DNA of 64,000 nt from an uncultured Bacillota bacterium (GCA_927441425.1 CAKMKG010000003.1:103638-167637); one strand, 5' to 3'. Positions 1 to 10,570 are shown, counted from the first letter of the stretch. Numbers and translations: made by a program. Notes: generated from the sequence alone by a model not told the origin.

Positions 1-381
1 CGTCGGACCACCGATGTCGATATTTTCAATGGCATCCTCCAGCGTTACGGTTGACTTCATAATCGTTTCTTTAAAAGGATAAAGATTGATGGCGACAATA
101 TCAATGGTTTCGATCTTAAGCTCGGTTAGCTGCTGCATGTGTTCCGGCCTATCCCGCATTGCAAGGATTCCTCCGTGAACTGCCGGATGAAGTGTTTTAA
201 CCCTTCCGTCCAGACATTCCGGAAAACCGGTAACCTCAGAGATTCCGATAACGTCCACGCCATTGTCCCTCAGTCTTGCGGCCGTTCCCCCTGTCGATAT
301 GATTTTGACGCCCAGACTGCTCAGTTCTCTTGCAAATTCCAATATTCCTGTCTTATCTGATACACTGATCAACGCTCTCAT
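1..381 (-). CDS. purH: Bifunctional AICAR transformylase / IMP cyclohydrolase, N-terminal part (cut by window edge)
   Basis: Only the first 127 codons are inside the window; the 3' end lies to the left of base 1. The product begins [12 protein letters not shown] and contains [21 protein letters not shown] and NLYPF, which are hallmarks of the IMP cyclohydrolase (MGS-like) domain of PurH. The family carries out the last two steps of IMP synthesis: formylation of AICAR in the C-terminal domain (not visible here), then ring closure. The ATG at 381 is preceded by an AAAGGAAT ribosome binding site. It starts 5 bases after the stop of the upstream PurF-like gene, so it is the distal visible gene of the purine operon. 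Confidence 0.95.
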   Translation of the reverse strand, partial: MRALISVSDKTGILEFARELSSLGVKIISTGGTAARLRDNGVDVIGISEVTGFPECLDGRVKTLHPAVHGGILAMRDRPEHMQQLTELKIETIDIVAINLYPFKETIMKSTVTLEDAIENIDIGGPT

Positions 382-386
382 ATACT

Positions 387-1796
387 TTATTCCTTTCCAT
401 TCCAACAATAAGTGCAAAGCTTGGATCGATCAAGCCCCACAGATTTTAACGTATCCTCAAGTCCATGGTATTTTAGGCTGGTAAAATTCAGTTGTTTTCT
501 GATATCCTCCACCATGTTTGCATAACGTTCGCTTTTGCTGTCCACATATTCCTGCAGGATTTCCGGCGTGACATACCCACCTTCCAGTTTATCAATGGTT
601 CTTCTTGTAATCAAGTCCATCTCACTGATCGATCTGGAAAAATTCAGATATTTACACCCAAACATGAGGGGAGGGCAGGCAGGCCTAACATGAATCTCCT
701 TCGCTCCGTTTTCGTACAGATACTTTACCGTACCGGTCAGCTGGGTTCCTCGTACGATGGAATCATCGATGAGGACAAACTTTTTCCCTTTGATGAGTTC
801 ATTGACAGGAACCAGCTTCATCCGGGCGATCAGATCTCTCGCCTTCTGATTTTGAGGCATGAAGCTTCTCGGCCAGGTCGGTGTATATTTAATCAGGGGT
901 CTTGAAAAAGGAATCCCTGATTTATTTGCATAACCCAATGCGTGAGCGGTGCCGCTGTCAGGCACTCCCGCAACATAGTCAACCTTGATATTTTTATCGT
1001 TTTTTGCAATACTCGCTCCGCTGCGGTATCGCATTTCCTCTACATTACAGCCTTCATAGGTGGAAGTAGGGTACCCGAAATAGGTCCAGAGAAAGGTACA
1101 GATCCGCATTTTTTCTTCCGGCTCTGCTACGGTTCCAAAGCCCGACTGTGTGATGAATACAATCTCAGCCGGACCAAGCTCCCGCGCCGCCTTATATCCC
1201 AGATTGAGGAAGGAGAAGGATTCCGATGCTGCGCAGTAGCTCCCTTTCTTCTTCCCAATGATCAAGGGTGTCCGCCCAAATTTATCCCTTGCTGCGTAAA
1301 TCCCCTCCGAGGTCATCAGTAGGATGGTAATAGAGCCTTCAATTTTATTCTGAGCATACCGAATGCCCCTTATAAAATCGTTTTCTGTTGAAATCAAAGC
1401 AGCAACCAATTCCGTGTTGTTGATTCCCCCACCGCTCATGGACATAAATTGATTGCAGCCGCTTCCAATCAGTTCCTTGACAAGCTGCTCCTTGTTGTTG
1501 ATCCTACCCACGGTGCCGATGGAATAATCGCCCATTCTACTGAACACCGTCAGAGGCTGGGGCTCGCCGTCACTGATGCTTCCGATACCCATGATGCCTG
1601 ACATTTCATCCACTTCTTTTTCAAATTTTGTACGAAATGGGGAATTTGCGATATCGTGGATGGACCGCTCAAACCCATTTTGTCCATACACACACATGCC
1701 GCCTCTTTTGGTTCCAAGGTGAGAATGATAGTCCGTACCAAAAAATAAATCCATGACACAATCGTTGTTTGATACAACTCCAAATATACCGCCCAT
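387..1796 (-). CDS. PurF-like amidophosphoribosyltransferase paralogue lacking the N-terminal glutaminase cysteine
   Basis: The 469-residue protein has the two-domain PurF layout: an N-terminal Ntn-type glutaminase fold (about 1-240) and a C-terminal phosphoribosyltransferase with the PRPP motif [12 protein letters not shown] near residue 340. Cysteines matching Fe-S ligands of Bacillus-type PurF are kept (RICTF, PACPP, CTYC near the C-terminus). The N-terminus reads MGGIFGVVS, whereas PurF has Cys-Gly-Val-Val-Gly after processing, so the catalytic Cys1 position is Gly. It should not hydrolyse glutamine by the usual mechanism. The start overlaps the purN stop by one base (TAATG), implying coupled translation. 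A true PurF is encoded three genes upstream, so this is a paralogue whose role (ammonia-dependent, regulatory or a different amine) is unknown. Confidence 0.85.
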   Translation of the reverse strand: MGGIFGVVSNNDCVMDLFFGTDYHSHLGTKRGGMCVYGQNGFERSIHDIANSPFRTKFEKEVDEMSGIMGIGSISDGEPQPLTVFSRMGDYSIGTVGRINNKEQLVKELIGSGCNQFMSMSGGGINNTELVAALISTENDFIRGIRYAQNKIEGSITILLMTSEGIYAARDKFGRTPLIIGKKKGSYCAASESFSFLNLGYKAARELGPAEIVFITQSGFGTVAEPEEKMRICTFLWTYFGYPTSTYEGCNVEEMRYRSGASIAKNDKNIKVDYVAGVPDSGTAHALGYANKSGIPFSRPLIKYTPTWPRSFMPQNQKARDLIARMKLVPVNELIKGKKFVLIDDSIVRGTQLTGTVKYLYENGAKEIHVRPACPPLMFGCKYLNFSRSISEMDLITRRTIDKLEGGYVTPEILQEYVDSKSERYANMVEDIRKQLNFTSLKYHGLEDTLKSVGLDRSKLCTYCWNGKE

Positions 1797-2404
1797 TATC
1801 TGTCTCCTATCTCTGCCGCCATTGAGGCAATGACAATTTTTATTGCCTTCGGTAATATTTTATGCTCTGTTTCCAATACTCTGGCTGCAAGCGTCTCCGG
1901 AGTATCTCCTTCCAGTACAGGAACCTTCTCTTGTATAATAATCGGACCAGTGTCCACTCCTTCATCCACGTAATGAACTGTTGCGCCCGATTCTAAGACT
2001 CCGGCTGCAAGCACCGCCTCATGGACATGTTTCCCATAAAAGCCAGCCCCACAGAATTGAGGGATCAGGGACGGATGGATGTTTATGATTCTACCGCGAT
2101 ATGCCTCGATGAGACCCGATTCTAAAATACACATATACCCCGCCAAAATCACCAGGTCTGTTTGTGCTTCTTCCAGCGCTGAGAGAGTGGCCTTCGTCCG
2201 TTCCATCTTGTCGGGATAATTCGTTTTATCGATTACCATGTATGGAACCTTATGCTTCTTCGCTCTTTCCAAGGAATATGCTTCCGGATTGCTGGAAATC
2301 ACTTGGACGAGCTCTGCGCCCTGAATAAATCCGTTTTCGATTCCGTCAATGATTGCCTGCAGATTCGTACCTCCTCCAGAAACCAGCACCGAGATCCTTA
2401 GCAT
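1796..2404 (-). CDS. purN: Phosphoribosylglycinamide formyltransferase (GAR transformylase, folate-dependent)
   Basis: This 202-residue enzyme formylates GAR with 10-formyl-THF, the third step of purine synthesis. Visible motifs are SGGGTNLQA at the N-terminus (phosphate binding), NIHPSLIP around residue 105 with the catalytic His, and [16 protein letters not shown], the standard PurN signature. The ATG at 2404 has AAGGAG seven bases upstream; a TTG two codons earlier is less likely. The gene overlaps the end of purM by seven bases and the next gene by one, so purM-purN-PurF-like is a tightly coupled block. Confidence 0.95.
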   Translation of the reverse strand: MLRISVLVSGGGTNLQAIIDGIENGFIQGAELVQVISSNPEAYSLERAKKHKVPYMVIDKTNYPDKMERTKATLSALEEAQTDLVILAGYMCILESGLIEAYRGRIINIHPSLIPQFCGAGFYGKHVHEAVLAAGVLESGATVHYVDEGVDTGPIIIQEKVPVLEGDTPETLAARVLETEHKILPKAIKIVIASMAAEIGDR

Positions 2405-3429
2405 AAGCAAACTCCTTCACCGGGAACGATGGTCCCGATCTTGCACGGCTGCTCTCCCGCTTCCCGCAACAAATCCATAACCGTGTCAGCGTTCTCTTCC
2501 TCAACGACCATGATCATTCCGATACCCATATTAAAGGTTGCAAACATTTCATTTCGGTCAATATTTCCACAGGTTTGCATATACTCAAAAATTGGGAGGA
2601 TGCGCCAGCTTCCTACGTCAATCCTGACACCCAGACCTTCCGGTATGATTCTCGGTATGTTTTCAAAGAAGCCGCCCCCTGTGATATGAATGATCCCGTT
2701 TACAGGAACCTTCGGCAGAACCGCATTGCATGCCTTTGTGTAGATCTTTGTCGGTGTGATCAGCGCTTCACCGAGAGTCTTGCCCAGTGCCGCAACATAA
2801 TCTGTGACCTTCAAATTCATTTTATCAAAAAAAAGTTTTCTTACCAGAGAATATCCATTGCTGTGAATCCCGCTTGAGGGAATTCCCACAAGGATGTCTC
2901 CTTTTTTTATCTTAGAGCCGTCGATGATTTTAGACTGATCAACGACACCAACGGCGAAACCTGCCATATCATATTCTCCGTCCCCATAGAAGTCCGGCAT
3001 TTCCGCCGTTTCTCCTCCAACGAGAGCACACTCACCGATGACACAACCATCTGCGACCCCTTTTACGATCTCCGCTGCCTTTTCGGCTTTTACCTTGCCG
3101 GTTGCGATATAGTCAAGAAAGAAAAGAGGCTTCGCTCCCTGACATAGAATATCGTTGATACACATGGCAACACAATCCTGACCGATGGTATCATGCTTAT
3201 CCGTCATAAATGCGATCTTTAGCTTTGTCCCGACTCCGTCAGTTCCCGCAACCAGGACCGGCTCCTTGATGCCGGTAAGATCTAGCTTAAATAGGCTGCC
3301 AAAGCTGCCCAGTCCTGTTAATACGTTGGCGTTGAAGGTCTTCTTTACATGCTCCTTCATCAGCAGAACCGCCTTTTCCCCTTCCTTGGTATCCACACCC
3401 GCTTCTTTATAGGTCAGTTTTTCATCCAT
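2398..3429 (-). CDS. purM: Phosphoribosylformylglycinamidine cyclo-ligase (AIR synthetase)
   Basis: PurM closes the imidazole ring, converting FGAM to AIR with ATP. The 343-residue product has [35 protein letters not shown] and [12 protein letters not shown], all characteristic of PurM and of normal length. The ATG at 3429 lies two bases after the purF stop and ten bases from an AAGGAGG site; a GTG two codons upstream could also serve. It sits between purF and purN in the usual order. Confidence 0.96.
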   Translation of the reverse strand: MDEKLTYKEAGVDTKEGEKAVLLMKEHVKKTFNANVLTGLGSFGSLFKLDLTGIKEPVLVAGTDGVGTKLKIAFMTDKHDTIGQDCVAMCINDILCQGAKPLFFLDYIATGKVKAEKAAEIVKGVADGCVIGECALVGGETAEMPDFYGDGEYDMAGFAVGVVDQSKIIDGSKIKKGDILVGIPSSGIHSNGYSLVRKLFFDKMNLKVTDYVAALGKTLGEALITPTKIYTKACNAVLPKVPVNGIIHITGGGFFENIPRIIPEGLGVRIDVGSWRILPIFEYMQTCGNIDRNEMFATFNMGIGMIMVVEEENADTVMDLLREAGEQPCKIGTIVPGEGVCLC

Positions 3430-3431
3430 GA

Positions 3432-4892
3432 TCACGATGCCTCCTTCTCTTTCTCCATTCCATTCAATTTCCCTTCGCCCTCCGGCAGCACCATTGGATA
3501 ATCACCATTAAAGCAAGCTGCACAGACTTGATCCCCACCCAATCCAATGGATTCTAAAAGTCCCTCCGTGCTAAGATAACCCAGGCTGTCCGCACCAATC
3601 ATTTTCCTGATCTCATCGATACTATAGTTGGCCGCAACCAGCTTGTCAGGGTCCGGTGTATCAATTCCAAAGTGGCAGGGATGGATCACCGGAGGGGAGC
3701 ATACTCTGACATGCACTTCGGCAGCGCCTGCCTCCTTGAGCATTTTTACGATCTTACCGCTTGTCGTTCCCCTTACGATGGAGTCATCCACCATAATGAT
3801 CTTCTTTCCTTTAATATTGTCCTTCAAAACGTTCAGCTTCAATCGAACACTCAATTCTCGCATTCTTTGATCCGGCTGGATAAAGGTTCTCCCTACATAC
3901 CTATTTTTAATCAGGCCTTCTCCGTAAGGGATTCCCGATGCTTCCGCATAACCGATAGCCGCAACGGTACCAGAATCCGGAACAGCAATCACCATATCCG
4001 CTTCCACAGGATGTTCCTTTGCCAGCATTCTTCCCGCCTGACTTCTCGCCATGTAGACACTCCTGCCATCGATATCACTGTCCGGCCTTGCCAGATAGAC
4101 GTACTCAAAGGCACAGATCGCTTTTTTCACGCCTTTGCTGTATTTCTTAGATTTCAATTCATGATCCTCAATGATGACCATTTCACCAGGCTCCACATCC
4201 CGAACAAAGGTCGCTCTGAGCAAGGGGAAGATACAGCTTTCCGAGGAGAGCACATAACCGTCTTTCGTTCTCCCAATGCAAAGCGGCCGGATTCCCCTTG
4301 GATCCCTGACGCCGATCAGCTTGTTTCCGCTGGTGATCACCAGGGCATAAGCACCTTCCACCAATTCCAATGTCTTTACAATAGACTCTTCTATGGTGTT
4401 TTCTCTGATAAATCGAGCAATCAGCGCCGCTATCACTTCCGAGTCGATGGAGGTCTGAAAGATTACCCCCCGATCCTGCATCTCTTCTCTCAGCAATTCT
4501 GCATTGACTAGATTTCCGTTGTGGGCAAGGGCCAGACTTCCACCTTTGTGGTAAACAACAAGGGGCATTGCATTGACTGCATGGCTTTCCCCGGAGGTCG
4601 AATATCTGACGTGGCCGATGGAGATATCACCCTGGAGTCTGCCAATGATTCCATCATTAAAGACCTCCTGGACAAGGCCCATCTCTTTATAATATTGTAT
4701 CTTTCCACCCTTGTTGGAAGCGATTCCTGCACTTTCCTGGCCTCTATGCTGCAGTGAATGGAGTCCGAAATAGACCGCCCGTGCAATATCCTCTTTCCCT
4801 GGAGCATAAACACCCACCACGCCGCATTCATCAAAAACCTTATCTTCTTCCAATTCCCGAAGCTCTGTGTTGATATCAAATTCCCTTTGCAT
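3432..4892 (-). CDS. purF: Amidophosphoribosyltransferase (glutamine PRPP amidotransferase)
   Basis: This is the committed step of purine synthesis, PRPP plus glutamine to phosphoribosylamine. The N-terminus carries a 22-residue propeptide followed by Cys23-Gly-Val-Val-Gly, the autocatalytically exposed nucleophile. The PRPP loop [11 protein letters not shown] lies near residue 365. Cysteines in CAFEY, RVCSPP and the C-terminal CAACF match the [4Fe-4S] ligands of Bacillus subtilis PurF, implying an oxygen-sensitive holoenzyme. The length of 486 is typical. AGGAGAAG precedes the ATG. This copy has every catalytic element missing from the paralogue at 387-1796. Confidence 0.97.
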   Translation of the reverse strand: MQREFDINTELRELEEDKVFDECGVVGVYAPGKEDIARAVYFGLHSLQHRGQESAGIASNKGGKIQYYKEMGLVQEVFNDGIIGRLQGDISIGHVRYSTSGESHAVNAMPLVVYHKGGSLALAHNGNLVNAELLREEMQDRGVIFQTSIDSEVIAALIARFIRENTIEESIVKTLELVEGAYALVITSGNKLIGVRDPRGIRPLCIGRTKDGYVLSSESCIFPLLRATFVRDVEPGEMVIIEDHELKSKKYSKGVKKAICAFEYVYLARPDSDIDGRSVYMARSQAGRMLAKEHPVEADMVIAVPDSGTVAAIGYAEASGIPYGEGLIKNRYVGRTFIQPDQRMRELSVRLKLNVLKDNIKGKKIIMVDDSIVRGTTSGKIVKMLKEAGAAEVHVRVCSPPVIHPCHFGIDTPDPDKLVAANYSIDEIRKMIGADSLGYLSTEGLLESIGLGGDQVCAACFNGDYPMVLPEGEGKLNGMEKEKEAS

Positions 4893-4926
4893 TTACTTCT
4901 CCTACTCTAATCCTCGGTCAGCTTTC

Positions 4927-5631
4927 TTAATTCTTGATTCTCGCAAGGACTTCTTGGTAGGTCGATTCCACGTTCCCCAAATCCCTTCGGAATCTGTCCT
5001 TATCCATCTTTTCATTGGTTTTCACATCCCATAATCTGCAGGTGTCCGGTGAAATTTCATCTGCAAGGATAATTTCACCATCGCAAAGTCCAAATTCAAT
5101 CTTGAAGTCGATGAGCTTCAGACCCTTGTCCAGAAAAAATTCCTGCAGGGCAGCATTGATTGCATAGGTATATTTCTTCACGATAACGAGCTGTTCTTCC
5201 GTCGCCAGCTCCAATGCAAGGATATGATCGTCATTGATCAGCGGATCACCCAAGGCGTCATCTTTATAGGAAAACTCCAGCACTGTCTTTGCCAGAGGTC
5301 TGCCCTCTTCAACGCCGTACCGCTTGGAAAAAGAACCCGCCGCAACATTTCGGATAATGACTTCTAGGGGAAGGATGGTAACGGCCTTAACCAGGGTTTC
5401 TCGGTCACTGAGCAATTTCACCAAATGAGTCGGGATCCCCTTGGTTTCCAGCATTTCAAAAATAATGGCCGACATGGTATTGTTCACAACGCCCTTGGCT
5501 GCAATGGTGCCCTTCTTTTCTCCGTTAAATGCAGTCGCGTCATCCTTATAGTCGACAATATATAACTTCGGGTCATCTGTCCGAAAAACCTTCTTTGCCT
5601 TTCCCTCGTATAACATTTCTAATTTTTCCAT
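4927..5631 (-). CDS. purC: Phosphoribosylaminoimidazole-succinocarboxamide synthase (SAICAR synthetase)
   Basis: PurC joins CAIR and aspartate with ATP. The 234-residue length is that of the short bacterial form. Diagnostic segments are [10 protein letters not shown] at the start, [20 protein letters not shown] and [20 protein letters not shown] sits seven bases before the ATG. It is 34 bases upstream of purF and downstream of purE, the usual purE-purC-purF order. Confidence 0.97.
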   Translation of the reverse strand: MEKLEMLYEGKAKKVFRTDDPKLYIVDYKDDATAFNGEKKGTIAAKGVVNNTMSAIIFEMLETKGIPTHLVKLLSDRETLVKAVTILPLEVIIRNVAAGSFSKRYGVEEGRPLAKTVLEFSYKDDALGDPLINDDHILALELATEEQLVIVKKYTYAINAALQEFFLDKGLKLIDFKIEFGLCDGEIILADEISPDTCRLWDVKTNEKMDKDRFRRDLGNVESTYQEVLARIKN

Positions 5632-5794
5632 TTCATTTCCTCCTTTAAGGCAGTTTTGACGTATTATCCCCTTCCATTTATTCAGTGTCTGCTTCTTCTG
5701 AAAGAGGATAATACCAAACTGCAGATTATTTTCTATAACTTAAGCCTTCCTGAATGAAGAACAAAATCATTCAAGCAGCATAAATTACTTGAAA

Positions 5795-6271
5795 TCAGTT
5801 CAGTTCTTGATCCTGCTTTATGATATCTTCTTCCATTGTTTGCTTGTAGTGCTTCATTTTCTCTCTCATCTCCGGATACTTAACAGACAAAATCTGCACA
5901 GCCAGCAGAGCAGCATTTTCCGCCCCGTCTATGGCAACTGTGGCAACGGGAACTCCCTTTGGCATCTGCACCATGGAAAGCAGGGAATCCAGCCCGTCCA
6001 AAGTGGAGGATTTGATAGGCAATCCGATAATCGGCATTGCCGTATAGGCTGCCAGCACGCCTCCAAGGTGTGCCGCTTTCCCCGCTGCAGCAATGATCAC
6101 TTCGATGCCGTTTTCTTCCGCCCTTGAAGCGAAATCCTCTGCGATTCTTGGGGTTCTGTGGGCTGAGATAATTCTCGTTTCATAATCAACTCCGAATTCC
6201 CTTAATATTGATTCTGCTCTCTCTACCACCGGATAATCCGATTTACTTCCCATCACAATTGCAACTTTCAT
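5795..6271 (-). CDS. purE: N5-carboxyaminoimidazole ribonucleotide mutase
   Basis: PurE interconverts N5-CAIR and CAIR. The 158-residue protein has the class I pattern MGSKSDYPV, ISAHRTP, AAAGKAAHLGGV and the loop SLLSMVQMPKGVPV. No PurK is seen in the window, so how N5-CAIR is made, or whether the enzyme uses AIR and CO2, cannot be judged here. AGGAGG precedes the ATG. A small GC-rich hairpin and a palindromic repeat separate it from purL, while a 163-base spacer separates it from purC. Confidence 0.95.
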   Translation of the reverse strand: MKVAIVMGSKSDYPVVERAESILREFGVDYETRIISAHRTPRIAEDFASRAEENGIEVIIAAAGKAAHLGGVLAAYTAMPIIGLPIKSSTLDGLDSLLSMVQMPKGVPVATVAIDGAENAALLAVQILSVKYPEMREKMKHYKQTMEEDIIKQDQELN

Positions 6272-6293
6272 TTTCTACCTCCTAGTTATTTCG

Positions 6294-6312
6294 AAGCCGG
6301 CCGAGCCGGCTT
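6294..6312. other. GC-rich hairpin just upstream of purE
   Basis: AAGCCGGC and GCCGGCTT form a perfect 8-bp stem around a CGA loop. It lies between purL and purE, about 12 bases upstream of the purE ribosome binding site. A T-rich stretch follows only on the plus strand, so as an intrinsic terminator for the minus-strand purL transcript it is poor. It could be a processing or attenuating hairpin in a purL-purE transcript. Confidence 0.45.
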
Positions 6313-6350
6313 TTATTGTAGCGTCGCGCCGGGGGTGTTCTAGAAGCCTA

Positions 6351-6447
6351 CTGAAAAAAGTGTTTACTAAGAAAACCGTGAAACATATTACCGACTTTGA
6401 TGCGTAGCATCTTAAAGGAGGCGGTTTTCGTGAAAATACTTTTTCAG
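6351..6447. repeat. Dispersed palindromic element, copy 1
   Basis: A 97-bp stem-loop element with ends CTGAAAAA and TTTTTCAG. It contains the internal landmarks GAAAACCGTGAAAC, GATGCGTAGCATC and GGCGGTTTTCGTGAAAA. The reverse complement of this copy matches the first 75 or so bases of the element at 40780 at roughly nine bases in ten by eye; a third copy is at 30751. It lies in the purL-purE gap, just beyond the purL stop. No coding capacity is evident. Confidence 0.8.
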
Positions 6448-6483
6448 CGGCGGTTTCCGAAAGAATACCCCTGGCAGGCGCAC

Positions 6484-9400
6484 TTATTTGATAAAGTAGG
6501 CGACGCCCGCTTCAAATATCTTCTGATCGTTATTTCCCGATACGTTCTTATACAGATTCCTCCCGATTCGTTCGGAGTGTGCCATCTTGCCGAACACCCT
6601 TCCGTCAGGGGAAGTGATTCCCTCAATGGCAAGCATGGATTCGTTGGGATTGTATGCCGTCTCCATGCTCGGTTTTCCACCAAGATCCACATATTGTGTC
6701 GCAATCTGTCCGTTTTCAATGAGCCATTGCATGGCAGCCTCTGTCGCAATGAATCTTCCTTCACCGTGGGAAACGGGTATGGTGTGAATATCTCCCACTT
6801 CCGTATTCGCAAGCCAAGGCGATTTGACCGAGGCAATCCTGGTCCGGACCAGACAGGACGCATGCCTTCCAATACGATTGTAGGTGAGGGTCGGATTGGC
6901 TTGATCCGGCTCGGTTATTGTGCCATAGGGCACAAGTCCCAGCTTGATAAGCGCCTGGAATCCGTTGCAGATCCCCAGTATCAGTCCGTCTCTGTTTTTC
7001 AACAAATCTTCCACTGCTTCCCTGACAGCAGGATTCCGGAATACAGCAGTAATGAATTTCGCCGAACCGTCCGGTTCGTCTCCTCCGCTGAAACCACCCG
7101 GAATCATAACAATCTGGCTGTTTCTGATTCTTCTGACCATCTCGTCAATGGATTCAATCAGCTCCGCCTGCTTTAGATTTCTTACGATCTGTATCTGTGC
7201 TTCTGCGCCTGCTTTTTCAAATGCCCTCTTTGTATCTATCTCGCAGTTCGTTCCTGGAAAAGCCGGAATGAATACTCTCGGTCTGGCAATTCTGACTGTC
7301 GGGGAATGGATTGATCGGATCGTGTATGAAATCGTCTCCGGCAGCTCTGGGGCGACCTCTGACGTTGTCTTACTCTTAGTGGGGAACACGCTCTCCAGCG
7401 GTTCCGTCCATTTTTTTGTGATTTCATCTAGGGTGATTGCCAGCGGTTTTCCATTGATCTTTTCCTTCTCCCATAACTGTACGATCAGCTTTTGGTGCTC
7501 CGCGGTTCTTCCGATTACTTTATATTGGGTCCCCTCTAGCAGCTCCCCAAGGTTTTCGTTTTCAGCGATTTCCAAGATCAGTGCGCCGTAGTCAGGATTT
7601 CGAAGTTCTTTTTTCGTAAGTTGCACCAGTTCAGCACCAATCTTATTTCCAACGGCCATCTTGACGAGAGAAACAAAGATCCCTCCTCTTCCAATGGTAT
7701 TAGCGGACAGGAGCTTCCCTGACAGCGCCAGCTCATGGACCCGCTTCATATTTCTCTGGTATTGCTTGAAATCTATGATCTGGTTTTCGTCCCGATCAGC
7801 AGTTATGGCAACCAGAACACTGTTTTCCTTTTTCAACTCGGTAGAAACCACATGGCCGGCATCTGCAACACCAACGGCAAAGGAAACAAGAGTCGGGGGC
7901 ACATCAAATTCCATAAATGAGCCGGACATGCTGTCTTTCCCTCCGATAGCCGGTAGATTAAGTTCCGTCTGCACCTTGAGTGCACCCAGCAAAGCGGAGA
8001 ATGGTTTGGCCCACCTGGTGGGATTTTGTCCCAGTCGTTCAAAGTATTCCTGGAAAGTCAACCGCACCTTAGAATAGTCTCCCCCCATTGCTGCGATTTT
8101 TGTAACGGAATCGATGACTGCATAAAGGGCGCCGTGAAACGGGCTAACTGCAGACAGTTTTGGATCAAATCCGTAAGACATTAAGGTTGTCGTATCCGTG
8201 TCTCCTTCCGTAACCGGCAGCTTCGCAGCCATGCCTGCAGCAGGGGAAAGCTGATATTTTCCGCCTAAAGGCATCAGCACGGAGGCTGCGCCGATGGTGC
8301 TGTCGAACATTTCAGCCAGACCCTTTTGACTGCAGCAGTTCAAATCGCTTAGGAGGTTCATGAGGCTTTCTTGATTGATCTCAAGAGGGCCGTCATCATC
8401 AGCAGAATGCAGACCGCCTTCCTGTACTTCGTGAAGAACATCTCTACCAGTTACGGAAATGCCGATTTCCTGTTTCACTCCATTTGTATTCAAGAAATCT
8501 CTACTCAGGTCAAGAATACAATCTCCTCTCCAGTACATGCGGAACCTCGACTGATCCGTCACTCTGGCAACAACCACCGCTTCCAGATTCTCTTCTTCAG
8601 CATAGGTTATAAATTGCTTATAGTCCTTGTCTGAAATCACCACGGCCATTCTCTCCTGAGATTCGGAAATGGCAAGCTCTGTTCCATCCAATCCTTCATA
8701 TTTCTTTGGAACGAGATCAAGATTTACATCAATGCCGTCTGCCAGCTCTCCAATTGCCACGGATATGCCGCCAGCACCAAAATCATTACAGCGTTTGATC
8801 AGCTTTGCTGCCTCTTTCCTGCGGAACAATCTCTGTATGTTTCTTTCTACCGGCGGATTGCCCTTTTGCACTTCAGCACCGCAGTTTAATATCGATTCCA
8901 TAGTGTGTCCCTTAGAGGAACCTGTTGCGCCTCCACAGCCGTCCCGGCCGGTTCTGCCCCCAATGAGAATGACAAAATCACCCATGACGGGCCTTTCTCG
9001 AATGACGTGGGATGCTGGTGCTGCTCCGACTACCGCGCCGATCTCCATGCGTTTGGCAACATAGCCCTCATCATATAGTTCCGCTACCTGCCCTGTGGAT
9101 AACCCGATCTGGTTTCCATAGGAGCTGTATCCCTTGGCCGCACCTCTGGTAATGATTCTCTGGGGCAGTTTTCCCGGCAGCGTATTCTCAAGAGAAGCTC
9201 TGGGATCGCCGCTTCCCGTTACACGCATAGCCTGATAGACATACACACGGCCGGAAAGAGGATCCCGAATCGCCCCGCCCAAACAGGTCGCAGCTCCGCC
9301 GAAAGGTTCAATTTCTGTCGGGTGGTTATGGGTCTCATTTTTAAACATGACGAGCCAGTCTTCCTCACTCCCACTCACCACTGCTTTCACTTTCATGCTG

Positions 9401-10302
9401 CAAGCATTTATTTCCTCCGACTCGTCCAGATCCTCTAGAAATCCTTTTTTCTGCAGGTATTTTGCTCCAATGACTGCCATATCCATCAGGCTTACATCTT
9501 TGTCTTTCTCTCCATAAACCTCTTCCCTGATGTTCAGGTAGTCCGAGAAGGCGGCTTTGATTAATTCTGAATAGGGATCTGTTCCAAAGGATACGGCATT
9601 TATTTTCGTTAAGAAAGTAGTATGTCGACAGTGGTCGGACCAATAGGTGTCAATCACCTTCAGTTCTGTTATGGTGGGATTCCGTCTTTCCTCCAAGGCA
9701 AAATACTCCCTGACAAAGCTCAGGTCTTCCTTGCTCATGGCTAGGCCCTGTTCCTCTCTGCAAACAGCGATCTCTTCATTCGTCATTTCAATAAATCCAT
9801 TGATTTTTTTCACATTTTCCGGCGCAATAGTCTGGATTTGCAATTTTTCCGGCTTATCCAAACTCGCTTCGTGAGAATCTACGGGGTTGATGCAGTATTT
9901 TTTTATCCCTGCGAGCTCTTCTCCGGAGATCCTGCCGATTAAAACAATCAATCTTGCAAACCGAACAGTCACCTCCGAAGTTACATTCATAAGCTTGATG
10001 CATTGAGCCGCAGAATCCGCTCTCTGATCATACTGTCCCGGTAAATATTCCACCGTAAAAAAATGAGAGTCCGCATCAACAGGAGCCATTTCATCATAGG
10101 CTCTATCAATTGCAGGCTCTGCAAAAACAGTGTATTTCGCTGCTTCATACGTATCGTCATCAATTCCTTCGATATCATATCGATTCATCAAACGCAGGTT
10201 GGACAGTCCATCTAAGTGAAGGTTCTCCTTTAAATCCTGATAAAGTCCCTGTGCTTCAATATCAAAACCTTTTTGCTTTTCTACATAAATACGGCGTACC
10301 AT
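6484..10302 (-). CDS. purL: Phosphoribosylformylglycinamidine synthase, single-chain (PurL-PurQ fusion type)
   Basis: This 1272-residue enzyme converts FGAR to FGAM with glutamine and ATP. It is the large single-chain form: an N-terminal PurS-like and linker region, a double AIRS-type ATP domain (DHCRHTTF, MFKNETHNHPTEIEPFGGAATCLGG) and a C-terminal class I glutaminase (FPGTNCEID, GGFSGGDEPDG, the catalytic Cys in ILGICNGFQ and His in VSHGEGRF). No separate purS or purQ is needed. The ATG at 10302 was chosen because AAGGAGG ends five bases upstream; an ATG five codons earlier lies over that site. It is the first purine gene in transcription order and is separated from purE by a repeat. Confidence 0.96.
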   Translation of the reverse strand: MVRRIYVEKQKGFDIEAQGLYQDLKENLHLDGLSNLRLMNRYDIEGIDDDTYEAAKYTVFAEPAIDRAYDEMAPVDADSHFFTVEYLPGQYDQRADSAAQCIKLMNVTSEVTVRFARLIVLIGRISGEELAGIKKYCINPVDSHEASLDKPEKLQIQTIAPENVKKINGFIEMTNEEIAVCREEQGLAMSKEDLSFVREYFALEERRNPTITELKVIDTYWSDHCRHTTFLTKINAVSFGTDPYSELIKAAFSDYLNIREEVYGEKDKDVSLMDMAVIGAKYLQKKGFLEDLDESEEINACSMKVKAVVSGSEEDWLVMFKNETHNHPTEIEPFGGAATCLGGAIRDPLSGRVYVYQAMRVTGSGDPRASLENTLPGKLPQRIITRGAAKGYSSYGNQIGLSTGQVAELYDEGYVAKRMEIGAVVGAAPASHVIRERPVMGDFVILIGGRTGRDGCGGATGSSKGHTMESILNCGAEVQKGNPPVERNIQRLFRRKEAAKLIKRCNDFGAGGISVAIGELADGIDVNLDLVPKKYEGLDGTELAISESQERMAVVISDKDYKQFITYAEEENLEAVVVARVTDQSRFRMYWRGDCILDLSRDFLNTNGVKQEIGISVTGRDVLHEVQEGGLHSADDDGPLEINQESLMNLLSDLNCCSQKGLAEMFDSTIGAASVLMPLGGKYQLSPAAGMAAKLPVTEGDTDTTTLMSYGFDPKLSAVSPFHGALYAVIDSVTKIAAMGGDYSKVRLTFQEYFERLGQNPTRWAKPFSALLGALKVQTELNLPAIGGKDSMSGSFMEFDVPPTLVSFAVGVADAGHVVSTELKKENSVLVAITADRDENQIIDFKQYQRNMKRVHELALSGKLLSANTIGRGGIFVSLVKMAVGNKIGAELVQLTKKELRNPDYGALILEIAENENLGELLEGTQYKVIGRTAEHQKLIVQLWEKEKINGKPLAITLDEITKKWTEPLESVFPTKSKTTSEVAPELPETISYTIRSIHSPTVRIARPRVFIPAFPGTNCEIDTKRAFEKAGAEAQIQIVRNLKQAELIESIDEMVRRIRNSQIVMIPGGFSGGDEPDGSAKFITAVFRNPAVREAVEDLLKNRDGLILGICNGFQALIKLGLVPYGTITEPDQANPTLTYNRIGRHASCLVRTRIASVKSPWLANTEVGDIHTIPVSHGEGRFIATEAAMQWLIENGQIATQYVDLGGKPSMETAYNPNESMLAIEGITSPDGRVFGKMAHSERIGRNLYKNVSGNNDQKIFEAGVAYFIK

Positions 10303-10317
10303 GATGTCCTCCTTCAT

Positions 10318-10537
10318 TTAACGGATGATTGGGCAATATATTTTATTTATTGTTCGTCTATTTCTTTTATTTATCAGGTTATATCCCTATATTATCAGCT
10401 ACAACCTCATATATCAATCAATTATACGAATATTTTATAATTATTTATCCCTCTGAATACTAAAATTGCCTTATACACGAACATAGGAAACGAATCACTA
10501 TAGCAACATTCGTTTTTTCATCATTCACTTTAGCAAA
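10318..10537 (-). promoter_or_regulatory. AT-rich leader/promoter region of purL
   Basis: This stretch has no reading frame of note. On the minus strand a TATAAT hexamer is present at 10421-10426, about 120 bases before the purL start, but no convincing -35 box stands at the right distance. I searched for a guanine/purine riboswitch core and did not find one. The upstream boundary is the terminator of the transglycosylase gene. Confidence 0.3.
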
Positions 10538-10570
10538 TCAAAAAGCCGAAGTTTCCTTCGGCTTTTTGTT
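10538..10570 (-). terminator. Intrinsic terminator of the lytic transglycosylase gene
   Basis: AAAAAGCCGAAG and CTTCGGCTTTTT form a 12-bp stem with a 4-base loop and T runs on both sides, so it may work in both directions. It lies 33 bases past the stop of the minus-strand gene at 10603. Confidence 0.85.

Noticed and set aside
3672..4511. 279-codon plus-strand frame opposite purF
   Set aside because: It lies wholly within purF on the other strand, has no ribosome binding site and no recognisable protein features.
10318..10537. Purine riboswitch or PurR box upstream of purL
   Set aside because: No guanine-aptamer core (the UAUA, UUUCUACC and GACUAUG-like joints) was found, and CGAAC half-sites are not arranged as a PurBox pair.
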